The position numbers and the translations under genes are program-made. Positions 53,271 through 62,782 of a DNA stretch of 64,000 bases are shown here, piece by piece; position 1 is the stretch's first letter, and the number at the start of each line of letters is the position of its first letter. The notes beneath the pieces are model-generated. The model had not been told where the DNA came from. It ran no database searches and worked only from the letters and a program-made list of their open reading frames with translations. This stretch comes from Paracoccus aeridis (GTDB lineage Bacteria; Pseudomonadota; Alphaproteobacteria; Rhodobacterales; Rhodobacteraceae): contig NZ_SELD02000015.1 of the NCBI RefSeq assembly GCF_004923205.2, positions 61,755 through 125,754 on the forward strand, written 5' to 3'.

Positions 53271-54236
53271 TCAGGCCGACGCCGCCGCAGCGTCGCGGCC
53301 GGGCAGGTCGCGCGGCAGCACCTGCGCGATGTAGCGGTCGACGGCCGTACCGGCGAAGCCGCAGTCCGACAGGCTGCGATCCAGGTCGGCGCGCATGGCG
53401 TGGTACAGCGCCACCGCATCGTCGAGGCCGCGGACCGCAAGCTGCCCGCGCCCCGCCCCGTCCCGGCCGACGGTCTTCCCCGTCGATTCCTCGGTTCCGA
53501 CCGCGTCCAGAAGGTCGTCGAGGCACTGGAAGCAGCGCCCGAGCAGCAGCCCCAGCGCCGCCATGCCCTTCTGCCGGTCCGCGCCGCAGCCGGCGGCCAG
53601 CGCCACCATGTCGAAGCCGCAGACGAACAGCGCCCCGGTCTTGAGATCGTGCTCGGCCTTGATCCCCTGCGCCGACTTCTCCGGGCTGAGGTCGCGCAGC
53701 TGCCCCTCGCACAGGCCCGCCGTGCCGACCGCATCGGCCAGCAGCGCCGCCATCCCGGCCCGCTTCCCGGCGTCCGCGGGCGCGCGGGACACCAGCCGCA
53801 CCGCCTCGGCCAACAGCGCGATGCCGGCGAGGATCGTCGTCGCCTCGCCGTGGCGGACGTGGAATGCGGGCGTGCCGCGGCGAAGCGCGGCGTTGTCCAT
53901 GCTGGGCAGGTCGTCGATCAGCAGCGACGCCGTGTGGATCATCTCGCAGGCGACGGCGGCGTCCAGCACCGCGTCCCCAGCCGCGCCCAGCGCCTCGGCC
54001 GTCAGCAGCATCAGCGTGCCGCGAAAGCACTTGCCCTGCGTGTCGAGCGCATCAGCCAGCACCGGACCCAGCCGCGACCCGTCCGCGCGCATCCCCGTCG
54101 TCAGTGCGCCGATCCGCGCGCGCAGGCGCGCGCGAGCTGTGCCTGCGTGGTCCGCGGGATCGTGGGGCTTGCCGTCGGGCCCATCGGGGGGGCCGGCGTG
54201 CTGCCCGCCGCGGGAAGAGTCCTTGCTGAAATCCAT
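53271..54236 (-). CDS. crtE: Geranylgeranyl diphosphate synthase
   Basis: A 321-residue trans-isoprenyl diphosphate synthase. The first Asp-rich motif is LLIDDLPSMDNAALRRG and the second FQCLDDLLDAVG. GKCFRGTLMLL precedes them in place of the usual G-K-R-x-R, a variation also seen in other bacterial CrtE proteins. The N-terminal 35 residues are polar (Gly, Pro, Asp) and look disordered. The ATG at 54236 has GGAGG only two bases upstream, an unusually short spacing. It heads crtE-crtX-crtY-crtI-cry, with a perfect palindrome at 54305-54316 in its leader. Confidence 0.92.
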   Translation of the reverse strand: MDFSKDSSRGGQHAGPPDGPDGKPHDPADHAGTARARLRARIGALTTGMRADGSRLGPVLADALDTQGKCFRGTLMLLTAEALGAAGDAVLDAAVACEMIHTASLLIDDLPSMDNAALRRGTPAFHVRHGEATTILAGIALLAEAVRLVSRAPADAGKRAGMAALLADAVGTAGLCEGQLRDLSPEKSAQGIKAEHDLKTGALFVCGFDMVALAAGCGADRQKGMAALGLLLGRCFQCLDDLLDAVGTEESTGKTVGRDGAGRGQLAVRGLDDAVALYHAMRADLDRSLSDCGFAGTAVDRYIAQVLPRDLPGRDAAAASA

Positions 54237-54304
54237 CGCCTCCGTGCCGCGATCCGGCCCGTTCCTGTCCGTTTCGTCGGGTGAAGGTTGTGCTGCCCCG
54301 CACC

Positions 54305-54316
54305 GGTTTGCAAACC
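54305..54316. promoter_or_regulatory. Perfect palindrome GGTTTGCAAACC upstream of crtE
   Basis: This twelve-base perfect palindrome lies about 70 bases upstream of the crtE start in a 119-base spacer. An outer AAGGTT/AACCTT pair extends the symmetry. Its position fits an operator controlling the crtEXYI-cry operon. It does not match the PpsR/CrtJ pattern TGT-n12-ACA, so the regulator is unknown. Confidence 0.5.
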
Positions 54317-54355
54317 TTAACGGCGCAGCGGCGGCTGCCGTTCCGGCGGTCCGAG

Positions 54356-56131
54356 TCAAAGCGGGAACACGACCAGCAGCAGCGGCACCGCCACGGCGAG
54401 GCTGATGAGTTCCAGCGGCAGGCCCAGCCGCCAGTAATCGCCGAAACGGTAGCCGCCCGGCCCCATGATCAGCGCATTGTTCTGGTGCCCGATCGGCGTC
54501 AGGAACGCGCAGGACGCCGCGATCGCGATGCCCATGATGAAGGCGTCCGGGTTCACCCCCATCTCGTGGGCAAGGCGGATCCCCACCGGCAGGGCGATGA
54601 TGACCGTCGCCGTGTTGTTGAGGATGTCCGACAGGAGCATCGTCACCACCATCAGCATCAGCAGCGCGACCCAGGCTGGCGCGCCGGCGCTCGCCTGACC
54701 CAGCCAGCCCGCGATCTGGGCCGATGCGCCGGTCGTCTCGATCGCCTCTCCCAGCGGGATCATCGCGCCCAGAAGGACGATGATCGGCCAGTCCACGTGG
54801 TCGTAGATTTCCTCGACCGTCAGGATGCCGCCGAGGACATACAGGATCACGACGGCGCTGAGCGCGGTGGCCATCGTGGTCAGCCCCGCCGTGACCAGCG
54901 CGATCGCGCCGCCGAACAGCGCCAGCGCCAGCCACAGCCGCTTTTCGCGCGTGACGGCCAGACCGCCGCTTTCCAGCACCATCAGGTCCGACGGGTCGAG
55001 GTCGTCGAGCGCGCCTTCCGGCATCAGGATCAGCAGCACGTCGCCGCTGCGGATGCGCTTGGCGCCGAGCTTGTCGCGCAACGTCTGCTGCTGGCGCTGG
55101 ATCCCCAGCAGCGTGCCCTGGATCCGGCCGTGGCCGATCACGTTCTCGGTCCGCCGGCCGATCAGGCGCGATGTCTGCGGCACCACCGCCTCGACCAGCC
55201 GCCGGCCCGATCCGTCCGGGACGACGTCGCCTTCGCCCCCCTCGGGGAAGCCGAGGCCCGAGCCGGACCGGAACTCTTCCAGAGCGGCGGGCCCGGCCTC
55301 GACCACCAGCCGGTCGCCCTCGTTCAGGACCAGCATCGGCGTCGTGCGATAGTGGCGCGCGCCGCCGCGTTCGATGGCGAGGATGCCGACCTGCGCCTCG
55401 GCCGCGGCCTCGGCCAGCTCGCCCCAGGTCTTGCCGGCGGCGGCCGATCCTTCCGGGATCACCAGGGCGGCCACGTAGCCGCGCAGCTTCTCGCGGCTGT
55501 CCATCGCGGCGCGGTCGCCCGCGCGGCGCGGCAACAGGCGCCAGCCGATCAGGGCGATGAACGTCACGCCCGCCAGCGCCACCGCGCCGCCCACGGGCAG
55601 GAAGTCGAACATCCGGTAGCCCTCGCCCAGCGCGTCCTCGCGGAAAGCCGAGGCGAGCAGGTTCGGCGGCGTCCCGATCAGGGTCAGAAGGCCGCCCAGC
55701 ACGGTCGCGAAGGCCAGCGGCATCAGCGTCAGGCCGGGGCTGCGCCCCGCCTTGCGCGCGGCCTGCACGTCGATCGGCATCAGGATCGCCAGCGCCGCCA
55801 CGTTGTTCATGAAGCCCGAAATCGCCGCCCCCACGGCCGCGAGAAGGCCCACATGCGCGCCGACGCCGCGGCCGTTGTTGGCCAGGCGCCTGGTCAGCAT
55901 CGCCACCACGCCCGCGCGCTGCAGCCCAGCCGTCACGATCAGGATCAGCGCCACGATGAACGTGGCGGGGTTGCTGAAGCCGGTGAACGCCTGCTCGGCC
56001 GGGACGATGCCCGTCAGCACCGCGGCGATCAGCCCCGCGAAGGCGACGAGGTCGTAGCGCCAGCGGTCCCAGACCATCAGGATCATGACCACGGCGAAGA
56101 TGGCGTAGATGGTGATCTGCGGCGTCGTCAC
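54356..56131 (-). CDS. SLC13-family permease with RCK_C domains
   Basis: A 591-residue transporter of the DASS/SLC13 (CitMHS-like) type. N-terminal helices include FSNPATFIVALILIVTAGL and ISGFMNNVAALAILMPI. A central cytoplasmic region of about 190 residues (from GYVAALVIPEGSAAAGKTW to DLMVLE) contains two TrkA-C/RCK_C-like domains. The C-terminal helices carry LLSDILNNTATVIIALP and SCAFLTPIGHQNNALIMGPGGYR, the Asn-rich hairpin motifs of the family. The GTG at 56131 is preferred because AAAGGAA precedes it; an in-frame ATG at 56191 is the alternative. The substrate is probably a dicarboxylate, sulfate or similar anion. Confidence 0.87.
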   Translation of the reverse strand: MTTPQITIYAIFAVVMILMVWDRWRYDLVAFAGLIAAVLTGIVPAEQAFTGFSNPATFIVALILIVTAGLQRAGVVAMLTRRLANNGRGVGAHVGLLAAVGAAISGFMNNVAALAILMPIDVQAARKAGRSPGLTLMPLAFATVLGGLLTLIGTPPNLLASAFREDALGEGYRMFDFLPVGGAVALAGVTFIALIGWRLLPRRAGDRAAMDSREKLRGYVAALVIPEGSAAAGKTWGELAEAAAEAQVGILAIERGGARHYRTTPMLVLNEGDRLVVEAGPAALEEFRSGSGLGFPEGGEGDVVPDGSGRRLVEAVVPQTSRLIGRRTENVIGHGRIQGTLLGIQRQQQTLRDKLGAKRIRSGDVLLILMPEGALDDLDPSDLMVLESGGLAVTREKRLWLALALFGGAIALVTAGLTTMATALSAVVILYVLGGILTVEEIYDHVDWPIIVLLGAMIPLGEAIETTGASAQIAGWLGQASAGAPAWVALLMLMVVTMLLSDILNNTATVIIALPVGIRLAHEMGVNPDAFIMGIAIAASCAFLTPIGHQNNALIMGPGGYRFGDYWRLGLPLELISLAVAVPLLLVVFPL

Positions 56132-56268
56132 GGCAGGCGGTTCCTTTCCGGCGGGAAGTGCGACATGCGCAAAATCCGCGGCCCTGTCCATGCGCGATTT
56201 ATCAAGTCGCGGGGTGGATCCATCCGGGGCCGCGGGGTGTTGCCCAAGGCCATATCAGACAGGTCGAC

Positions 56269-59200
56269 ATGCCCCCCTCAGCCGAACCCGCACCCGAAGA
56301 CGCACCCGAGCCCGCACCCGCACCCGACGCCGACAACGATCCCGGCACGCAGTCCCGCAAGACGTCGCCCCAGCCGCGCATGGGGGCGGCGGAAACCGCC
56401 GTCGCGCTGGCCGCCATGCTGGAGAGCGGCGACGTGATCTTCGCGGCCGAGGGCGAGGGCGAGGCCGCGGCGACCGCCCGCGCGCTCGAAGCCGCCGCAC
56501 CCGGCGCTGAGGTGGTGCTGCTGCCCGACAGCGATGCGCTGCTGGCGCAGGACGCGCCCGCTTCGCCCGCCAACACCGGGCTGCGGAACGCCGCGCTCAC
56601 CCGCCTGCGCGACCTGTCCGGGCAATCCGACCGCCCGCCGGTCGCGCTGATCACCACGGGCGAGGCGCTGGCCTACGCGATGCCCGCGCCCTCCGGCGTC
56701 GCAGACACCTCGATGACGCTCGCCGTGGGCGACGCGGCCGAGGACGAGGCGCTGGTCGCAGCGATCGTGGCGCTGGGCTACGTCGAGGACAACCGCGTCG
56801 ACGAACCCGGCGAGGTCGCGCTGCAGGGGCAGGTCGTGGACGTGTTCCCCGGCCAGGCCGACGACCCGGTGCGCATCGAGATCGAGGACGGCCGCATCGT
56901 CCAGATGAGCCGCTACGACCTCGTCGACCAGCGCACGGTCGAGGACGTGCGCTCGGTCGTGGTCGCGCGGCTGACGGAACTGCCGCTGGGCGACGACCGC
57001 TGCAGCGTGACCGACCACCTGCCCGGGGCGCGCATCGTGCTGGGCCGGGCGGCCGACCGCAGGCGCCGGCAGATGCTGGACCTTGGCGCCGAGATCATGG
57101 GCGGGACCGCGCTGGCGGCGCGCAGGCTTCTGCCCGACGAGGCGTGGCAGGAACGGATCCGCGAGCGCGAGGTCGTGACGCTGGCGCCGGGGGGCGAGCC
57201 GCCGGTGCGTTTCGTGGAACGGAAGTCGCCGCTCCGCGCCTTCACCCGCGCGGCAGAGCAGGCGATCGCGGACGGCGACCGCGTGGTGCTGATCGGGTCC
57301 GAGCGCGACCTGCGGTTCCTGTCGTGGCGGGCGCTGGCGGGGTTGGGCGACGTGCGGGCGGCGGGGTCGTGGGCCGAGGTGACGCAGGCCGATCCGGGCA
57401 GCGTCCTGACGCTGCCCATGCCGTGCCGCCGGGGGTTCCGGCGCGACGGCGTGCTGGCGGTGGCGGCGGCCGACCTGCTGGGCAGCCGGGCGCAGCGCGA
57501 CGACGCCGCCCGCGCGGGCGGCCCCGCGCCGATGGAGGCGGTGGACATCGCCATCGGCGACGTGGTCGTGCACGAGGATCACGGCATCGCCGTCGTCAGC
57601 GGCATTGAGGCCCTGCCCGCGCCGGAGGGGATGCCCGACCCCGGCGACGCGATCCGCCTGACCTATGCCGCGGACGGCGTGCGGCTGGTCCCGGTCGCGC
57701 AGGCGCACCAGGTCTGGCGCTACGGCGCCGAACCCGAGGCGGTGACGCTGGACCGGCTGGACGGGTCCAGCTGGCGCAAGCGGCGCGACGAGATCGAGGC
57801 GGCGGTGGCGGAAACGGCCGCCGGCCTCGCCCGGCTGGCCGAGGAACGGGCGGGCCAGACGGCGCCGGTGTTCGACCCCGAGCCCTCGGACTACGAACGC
57901 TTCGCGGCGGGCTTTCCCTACGCCGAGACCCCGGACCAGTCCCGCGCGATCGAGGCGGTGCGGGACGATCTCGCCTCGGGCCGCCCGATGGACCGGCTGG
58001 TCGTGGGCGACGTGGGCTTCGGCAAGACGGAGGTCGCGCTGCGCGCCGCCGCCATCGCCGTGCTGGCGGGGCGGCAGGTCGCGGTCGCGGCGCCCACCAC
58101 GGTGCTGGCGCGCCAGCATATCGAGGAATTCACGCGCCGCTTCGCCACCCTCGGCGTGAAGGTCGGCGGGCTCACCCGCCTGACCTCCTCCGCCGAACGC
58201 AAGGCGGTGCTCGAAGGGCTGGCCGACGGGTCGGTGCAGGTCGTCGTGGGCACCGGCGCCGTGGCGGGCAAGGGGGTCGAATACAAGGACCTCGGCCTCG
58301 TCGTCGTCGACGAGGAACAGCGCTTCGGGACCGCCGACAAGAACAAGCTGCGCGCGCTGTCGGCCGGCCATGTCCTGACGCTGACCGCGACGCCGATCCC
58401 GCGGACGCTGCAGACCGCGCTGATCGGGCTGCAGCAGCTGTCGGTGATCGCGACCGCGCCGGGCCGCCGCCAGCCGATCCGCACCACCGTGGCCGAGTTC
58501 GACCCGGCCATGCTCCGCGCCGCCCTGCTGCGCGAACGCGCGCGGCGGGGGCAGAGCTTCGTCGTCGTGCCCCGCATCGGCGACATGGAGGGGATGGCCG
58601 CGACGCTGGCCGATCTCTTGCCGGATTTCAGCGTGCTGCAGGTCCACGGCAAGATGCCCGCCGCCGACATCGACGACGCGATGATCCGCTTCGCGGGCGG
58701 CGACGGCGACGTGCTGCTGGCGACCAACATCATCGAGGCGGGGCTGGACGTGCCGCGCGCCAACACCATGATCGTCAGCCGCGCCGACCGCTTCGGCCTG
58801 TCGCAGCTGCACCAGCTGCGCGGCCGGGTCGGGCGCGGCAACCGGCGCGGGCAGATGGTGATGTTCACCGACGAAGGCGCCGAGGTCGCGCCGCGGACGC
58901 TGAAGCGGCTGCAGACGCTGGCGACGCTGAACCGGCTCGGCGCGGGGTTCGAGATCAGCGCCCGCGACCTCGATCTGCGCGGCGGCGGCGACATCCTGGG
59001 TGACACGCAGGCGGGTCACGTCAAGCTGATCGGGATCGACCTCTACCAGCAGCTGCTCGCCAACGCGCTGGTCGCGCTGCGGGGCGAGCCCGAGGAGCGC
59101 TGGACGCCCGAACTGCAGCTGGGCGCGCAGGGCCGCCTGCCCGAGGACTGGATCGCCGACGACGACATCCGCCTTGGCATCTACATGCGGCTGGCGCGGA

Positions 59201-59538
59201 TGGACGACCGCGACGAGGTGGACCTGGTCCAGGCCGAGCTCGAGGACAGGTTCGGCGACATCCCGGACGAGGCGCGGCAGCTGCTGGCCGCGACCCGGCT
59301 GCGCGCCGACGCGCGCCGCGCCGGGATCGCGAAGGTGGGCGCGGGCCCGGCGGGCATCGCGCTTACCCCACGCGAGGGCGCGGCGCTGCCCGGCGACCCC
59401 GGCGCCTTCGGACTGGAGAACCGCGACGGCGTCCTGGTGCTGGCCGAGGCGATCGAGGACCCCGCCGCGCGGCTCGACCGCACCGCGACCCTGCTGCGGG
59501 AACTGGCGGAGGCGGCGGAACCCGGGGGCGACGGCTGA
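56269..59538 (+). CDS. mfd: Mfd-like transcription-repair coupling factor (DEAD/DEAH translocase)
   Basis: A 1089-residue protein. An acidic Pro/Ala/Glu leader (about 45 residues) precedes a UvrB-like N-terminal module. The RNA-polymerase-interaction domain is recognisable near residue 425 (IGDVVVHEDHGIAVVSGIEAL). The translocase motor has Walker A VGDVGFGKTEVALRAA, DEEQRFG, TATPIPRTLQTAL and LHQLRGRVGRGNRRG, and ends in an Mfd C-terminal domain. The length is about 60 residues below common Mfd proteins, and the N-terminal module is poorly conserved. It may therefore be a divergent paralogue rather than the main Mfd. The ATG at 56269 has a weak AGG upstream. Confidence 0.82.
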   Translation: MPPSAEPAPEDAPEPAPAPDADNDPGTQSRKTSPQPRMGAAETAVALAAMLESGDVIFAAEGEGEAAATARALEAAAPGAEVVLLPDSDALLAQDAPASPANTGLRNAALTRLRDLSGQSDRPPVALITTGEALAYAMPAPSGVADTSMTLAVGDAAEDEALVAAIVALGYVEDNRVDEPGEVALQGQVVDVFPGQADDPVRIEIEDGRIVQMSRYDLVDQRTVEDVRSVVVARLTELPLGDDRCSVTDHLPGARIVLGRAADRRRRQMLDLGAEIMGGTALAARRLLPDEAWQERIREREVVTLAPGGEPPVRFVERKSPLRAFTRAAEQAIADGDRVVLIGSERDLRFLSWRALAGLGDVRAAGSWAEVTQADPGSVLTLPMPCRRGFRRDGVLAVAAADLLGSRAQRDDAARAGGPAPMEAVDIAIGDVVVHEDHGIAVVSGIEALPAPEGMPDPGDAIRLTYAADGVRLVPVAQAHQVWRYGAEPEAVTLDRLDGSSWRKRRDEIEAAVAETAAGLARLAEERAGQTAPVFDPEPSDYERFAAGFPYAETPDQSRAIEAVRDDLASGRPMDRLVVGDVGFGKTEVALRAAAIAVLAGRQVAVAAPTTVLARQHIEEFTRRFATLGVKVGGLTRLTSSAERKAVLEGLADGSVQVVVGTGAVAGKGVEYKDLGLVVVDEEQRFGTADKNKLRALSAGHVLTLTATPIPRTLQTALIGLQQLSVIATAPGRRQPIRTTVAEFDPAMLRAALLRERARRGQSFVVVPRIGDMEGMAATLADLLPDFSVLQVHGKMPAADIDDAMIRFAGGDGDVLLATNIIEAGLDVPRANTMIVSRADRFGLSQLHQLRGRVGRGNRRGQMVMFTDEGAEVAPRTLKRLQTLATLNRLGAGFEISARDLDLRGGGDILGDTQAGHVKLIGIDLYQQLLANALVALRGEPEERWTPELQLGAQGRLPEDWIADDDIRLGIYMRLARMDDRDEVDLVQAELEDRFGDIPDEARQLLAATRLRADARRAGIAKVGAGPAGIALTPREGAALPGDPGAFGLENRDGVLVLAEAIEDPAARLDRTATLLRELAEAAEPGGDG

Positions 59539-59554
59539 GCGGCCGGGCGGCCGC
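59539..59554. terminator. GC hairpin between mfd and the RND pump gene
   Basis: GCGGCC and GGCCGC form a six-base stem around GGGC directly after the mfd-like stop and 22 bases before the convergent efflux gene end. It has no T run. It could be a bidirectional terminator. Confidence 0.35.
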
Positions 59555-59575
59555 CCCTGCTCGCGCGCGTCGGCG

Positions 59576-62500
59576 TCAGTGGACCGGCCGGCCCGCCGCC
59601 GGCGCGGCCGGGCTGCCGCGCCGTTCCGGCCTGACCCCGAACACGACGCAATAGAGCGCCGGCACGAACAGCAGCGTGATCAGCGTCCCCGCGATGATCC
59701 CGCCCATCATCGCGTAGGCCATCGGCCCCCAGAACACCTGCCGGGCGATCGGGATCAGGGCAAGGCTCGCCGCCGCCGCCGTCAGCAGGATCGGGCGGGC
59801 GCGGCTGTCGGACGCCTCGTACATCGCGTCCCAGCGGGACAGGCCGGACTCGAGCAGGTTCTGCGCCTCGTGGACCAGGATGATCGAGTTGCGGATCAGG
59901 ATGCCGACAAGGGCGAGGATCCCCAGGATCGCGACGAACCCCATCGGCACCCCGAACGGCACCAGCGTGGCCACCACGCCGATCAGCCCCAGCGGCGCGG
60001 CGGCGAACACGATCGCCGCCAGCCGCATGCTCTGCATCTGCGCCATGACCAGCACCGCCATGATGAGCAGCATCAGCGGCACCACCGCCGCGATCGGTTC
60101 CTGGCTCTCGGCCGAGGATTCGACCGAGCCGCCGATCTCCACGTCCACCGATGGCGGCAGCGTCCGCGTGAACGCCTCGATCGACGGCGCCAGCGCGGCG
60201 ACCAGCGTGGCGGGCTGGTCGCCGGTGGCGATGGCGGCCATGACCGTCACCGTGGGGCGGCCGTCGCGCTGGTGGATCAGCGGCTGTTCGGTCCCGTATT
60301 CCAGCCGCGCGAGCGAGGCGAGCGGGATCGGCGTCCCGGTGGGCGTCGACAGCTGCAGGTTCTGGATCGCCTCGAGCGACTGGCGGTTCGCGGCGTCGCC
60401 CCGCGCGACCACGTCGATCAGGTAGATGTCGTCGCGCAGCTGCGTGACCGTGGTGCCCGAGAACAGCGCCGCCAGCGACCCCGAGATCGCCTGGCTGGTG
60501 ATCCCCAGCCGCCGGGCCTGGTCCTGGTCGACCACGACGCGCACGACCCGCGCCGGTTCGCTCCAGTTCAGCGAGATGTCGCGCAGCCGCGGCTCGCGCG
60601 CCAGCACCGCCGCGAGGTCGCGGGCGGCGTCGCGCGCCTCGTCCATGTCGGACGAGCTGACGCGGTACTGCACCGGCTTGCCGACCGGGGGGCCGATTTC
60701 CAGGTTCTTGACGAAGACGTCGGTGCCGACCAGGTCGCGCGCCGCCATCGCGCGCAGCTTGGCCTTCAGCGCATCGCGGGCTTCCAGCGACCCGGTCTGG
60801 ATCACGATCTGGCCCATGAACGGCCCCGGCGTCGGCACGTCCAGCGCCAGGACGAAACGCGGCGCGCCGGTGCCGACATAGGTGGTCCAGAACTCCGGTT
60901 CGGGCTGCTCCGCAAGAAAGGCCTCGATCCGGCCGATGGTCTCGTCGGTCTTGGCGATCGACGCGTTCTGGCGTTCGTTGACGTCGATGATGATCTCGGT
61001 CCGGTCCGAGGTCGGGAAGAACTGCTGCTCGACGAACTGCATCCCCCAGACCGACGCGGCGAACAGCGCGAAGGTCACGGCCACCGTCACCCATTTCCAG
61101 CGCATCGCCGCGACGAGAAGGCGGCGGAATCCCCGCCGCAGGAGCCCGGCCCGCGTCGCGTGGTGCGCCATCTGCCGGGGCAGCAGCGCCACCCCCAGCA
61201 CGGGCACGAACAGCACCGCGACGATCCAGCTGACCACCAGCGACACCGCGATCACCACGAACAGCGAGAAGGTGAACTCCCCCGCCGCCGACGAATTGAG
61301 CCCGATCGGGATGAACCCGGCGACGGTCACGAGCGTCCCGGTCAGCATCGGCGCCGCGATCGAGGTCCAGGCATAGCTCGCCGCGCGGTCGATGGTCTCG
61401 CCGATCTCGAGGCGCGAGATCATCGTCTCGATCGCGATCATGGCGTCGTCCACCAGAAGCCCCAGCGCGATGATGAGCGCGCCCAGCGAGATGCGCTGCA
61501 GCGTGATCCCGTAGATTTCCAGGATCACGAAGCTGATCGCGAGCACCAGGGGGATCGTCAGCGTCACCACGAAGCCGGCGCGGAACCCCAGGCTCACGAA
61601 GCTGACGATGAGGACGATCCCCACCGCCTCGACCAGCGCCTTGATGAAGTGGCCGACGGCGTCGGTCACGACATGCGGCTGGTCCGCGAACTTGTGCATC
61701 TCGATCCCGACCGGCAGGTCGGCGGCGATGCCGGCCATGAGGGCGTCGAGCTCGGCCCCGAAGGTCTGGATGTTCTCGCCCTGCCGCATCGCGACCTGAA
61801 GCCCGATCGCCTCCTGCCCGTTGTAGCGGAAGAGCGACTGCGGCGGGTCGGTGTAGCCGCGCCGGACGGTGGCCACGTCGGCAAGGTTGAAGAAGCGGTC
61901 GCCGATCCGCAGGTTCACGGCCGCGATGGCGCGGGCGTCATCGAACTGCCCGCCCACGCGGACGAGGATCAGCTCCGGCCCCGCCTGGATCATGCCGGAC
62001 GCCGAGATCGCGTTCTGCTGCGCCAGCGTTTGCAGGACCTGTTCCTGGTTCAGCCCCAGCGCGGCCAGCCGCGAGGGCGAGAATTCAAGGTAGATCTGTT
62101 CGTCGCGCTCGCCCAGTAGCTGGGTCTTGCCGGCCGAGGGCAGGCCCTGCACCTGCTTGCGCACGTCCTCGACGCGGTCGCGCAGTTCGCGCAAGGGATA
62201 ACCGTCGCTCGTGAAGGCGTAGATGTTGCCGTAAACGTCGCCGAAGTTGTCGTTGAACTGGACGCCCGCGAATTCCTGCGGGAACTCGGCGCGGATGTCC
62301 CCGATCATCTGCCGGACGCGGTTCCAGATCTGCGGGACCTCGTTGCTGCGGGTGGTGGGCAGCAGCTCGACATAGACGACCGATTGCCCCGGCATCGTGA
62401 CCGAGCGGGTGAAGTTCAGCTCGTCCAGTTCCTCGAGCTTGGTCTCGATCCGCGTGGTGACCTGCTTGACCGTCTCCTCGATCGTGGCGCCGGGCAGGGC

Positions 62501-62782
62501 GGCCGAGATGACCATGGTCTTGATCGTGAAGGCCGGGTCTTCCTCGCGGCCCAGCCGGGCGTAGCTGATCGCGCCGGCGATCATGGAGACGATCAGCAGG
62601 AACCACACGAACGAGCGGTGGTGCAGCGCCCAGTCGGACAGGTTGAAGCCGCCGCCGTCGTGGAGGCCGCCGCCCCGGGCGGTCGGCGCGGGCTGCTGGG
62701 GGACCGGGCCGGAGACGGGGCTGGGGCCGGGTTCAGGGGCGGATGCCGGCGGGGCAGGGTTGTCGTGGTCGGGGTTCGTCAT
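59576..62782 (-). CDS. RND-family efflux transporter permease (AcrB/HAE1-like)
   Basis: A 1068-residue inner-membrane pump. A cytoplasmic Pro-rich leader (about 55 residues) precedes the first helix (SFVWFLLIVSMIAGAI). Two periplasmic porter domains follow, each ahead of a helix bundle. GLLVDDAMIAIETM in the fourth helix keeps the paired Asp residues of the proton relay, while the second-half motif ILIRNSIILVHEAQ has Arg where AcrB has the relay Lys. FFPTSDRTEIIIDV marks the start of the second half. It overlaps the adaptor gene by four bases. Drug, metal or lipid substrates cannot be distinguished. Confidence 0.92.
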   Translation of the reverse strand: MTNPDHDNPAPPASAPEPGPSPVSGPVPQQPAPTARGGGLHDGGGFNLSDWALHHRSFVWFLLIVSMIAGAISYARLGREEDPAFTIKTMVISAALPGATIEETVKQVTTRIETKLEELDELNFTRSVTMPGQSVVYVELLPTTRSNEVPQIWNRVRQMIGDIRAEFPQEFAGVQFNDNFGDVYGNIYAFTSDGYPLRELRDRVEDVRKQVQGLPSAGKTQLLGERDEQIYLEFSPSRLAALGLNQEQVLQTLAQQNAISASGMIQAGPELILVRVGGQFDDARAIAAVNLRIGDRFFNLADVATVRRGYTDPPQSLFRYNGQEAIGLQVAMRQGENIQTFGAELDALMAGIAADLPVGIEMHKFADQPHVVTDAVGHFIKALVEAVGIVLIVSFVSLGFRAGFVVTLTIPLVLAISFVILEIYGITLQRISLGALIIALGLLVDDAMIAIETMISRLEIGETIDRAASYAWTSIAAPMLTGTLVTVAGFIPIGLNSSAAGEFTFSLFVVIAVSLVVSWIVAVLFVPVLGVALLPRQMAHHATRAGLLRRGFRRLLVAAMRWKWVTVAVTFALFAASVWGMQFVEQQFFPTSDRTEIIIDVNERQNASIAKTDETIGRIEAFLAEQPEPEFWTTYVGTGAPRFVLALDVPTPGPFMGQIVIQTGSLEARDALKAKLRAMAARDLVGTDVFVKNLEIGPPVGKPVQYRVSSSDMDEARDAARDLAAVLAREPRLRDISLNWSEPARVVRVVVDQDQARRLGITSQAISGSLAALFSGTTVTQLRDDIYLIDVVARGDAANRQSLEAIQNLQLSTPTGTPIPLASLARLEYGTEQPLIHQRDGRPTVTVMAAIATGDQPATLVAALAPSIEAFTRTLPPSVDVEIGGSVESSAESQEPIAAVVPLMLLIMAVLVMAQMQSMRLAAIVFAAAPLGLIGVVATLVPFGVPMGFVAILGILALVGILIRNSIILVHEAQNLLESGLSRWDAMYEASDSRARPILLTAAAASLALIPIARQVFWGPMAYAMMGGIIAGTLITLLFVPALYCVVFGVRPERRGSPAAPAAGRPVH

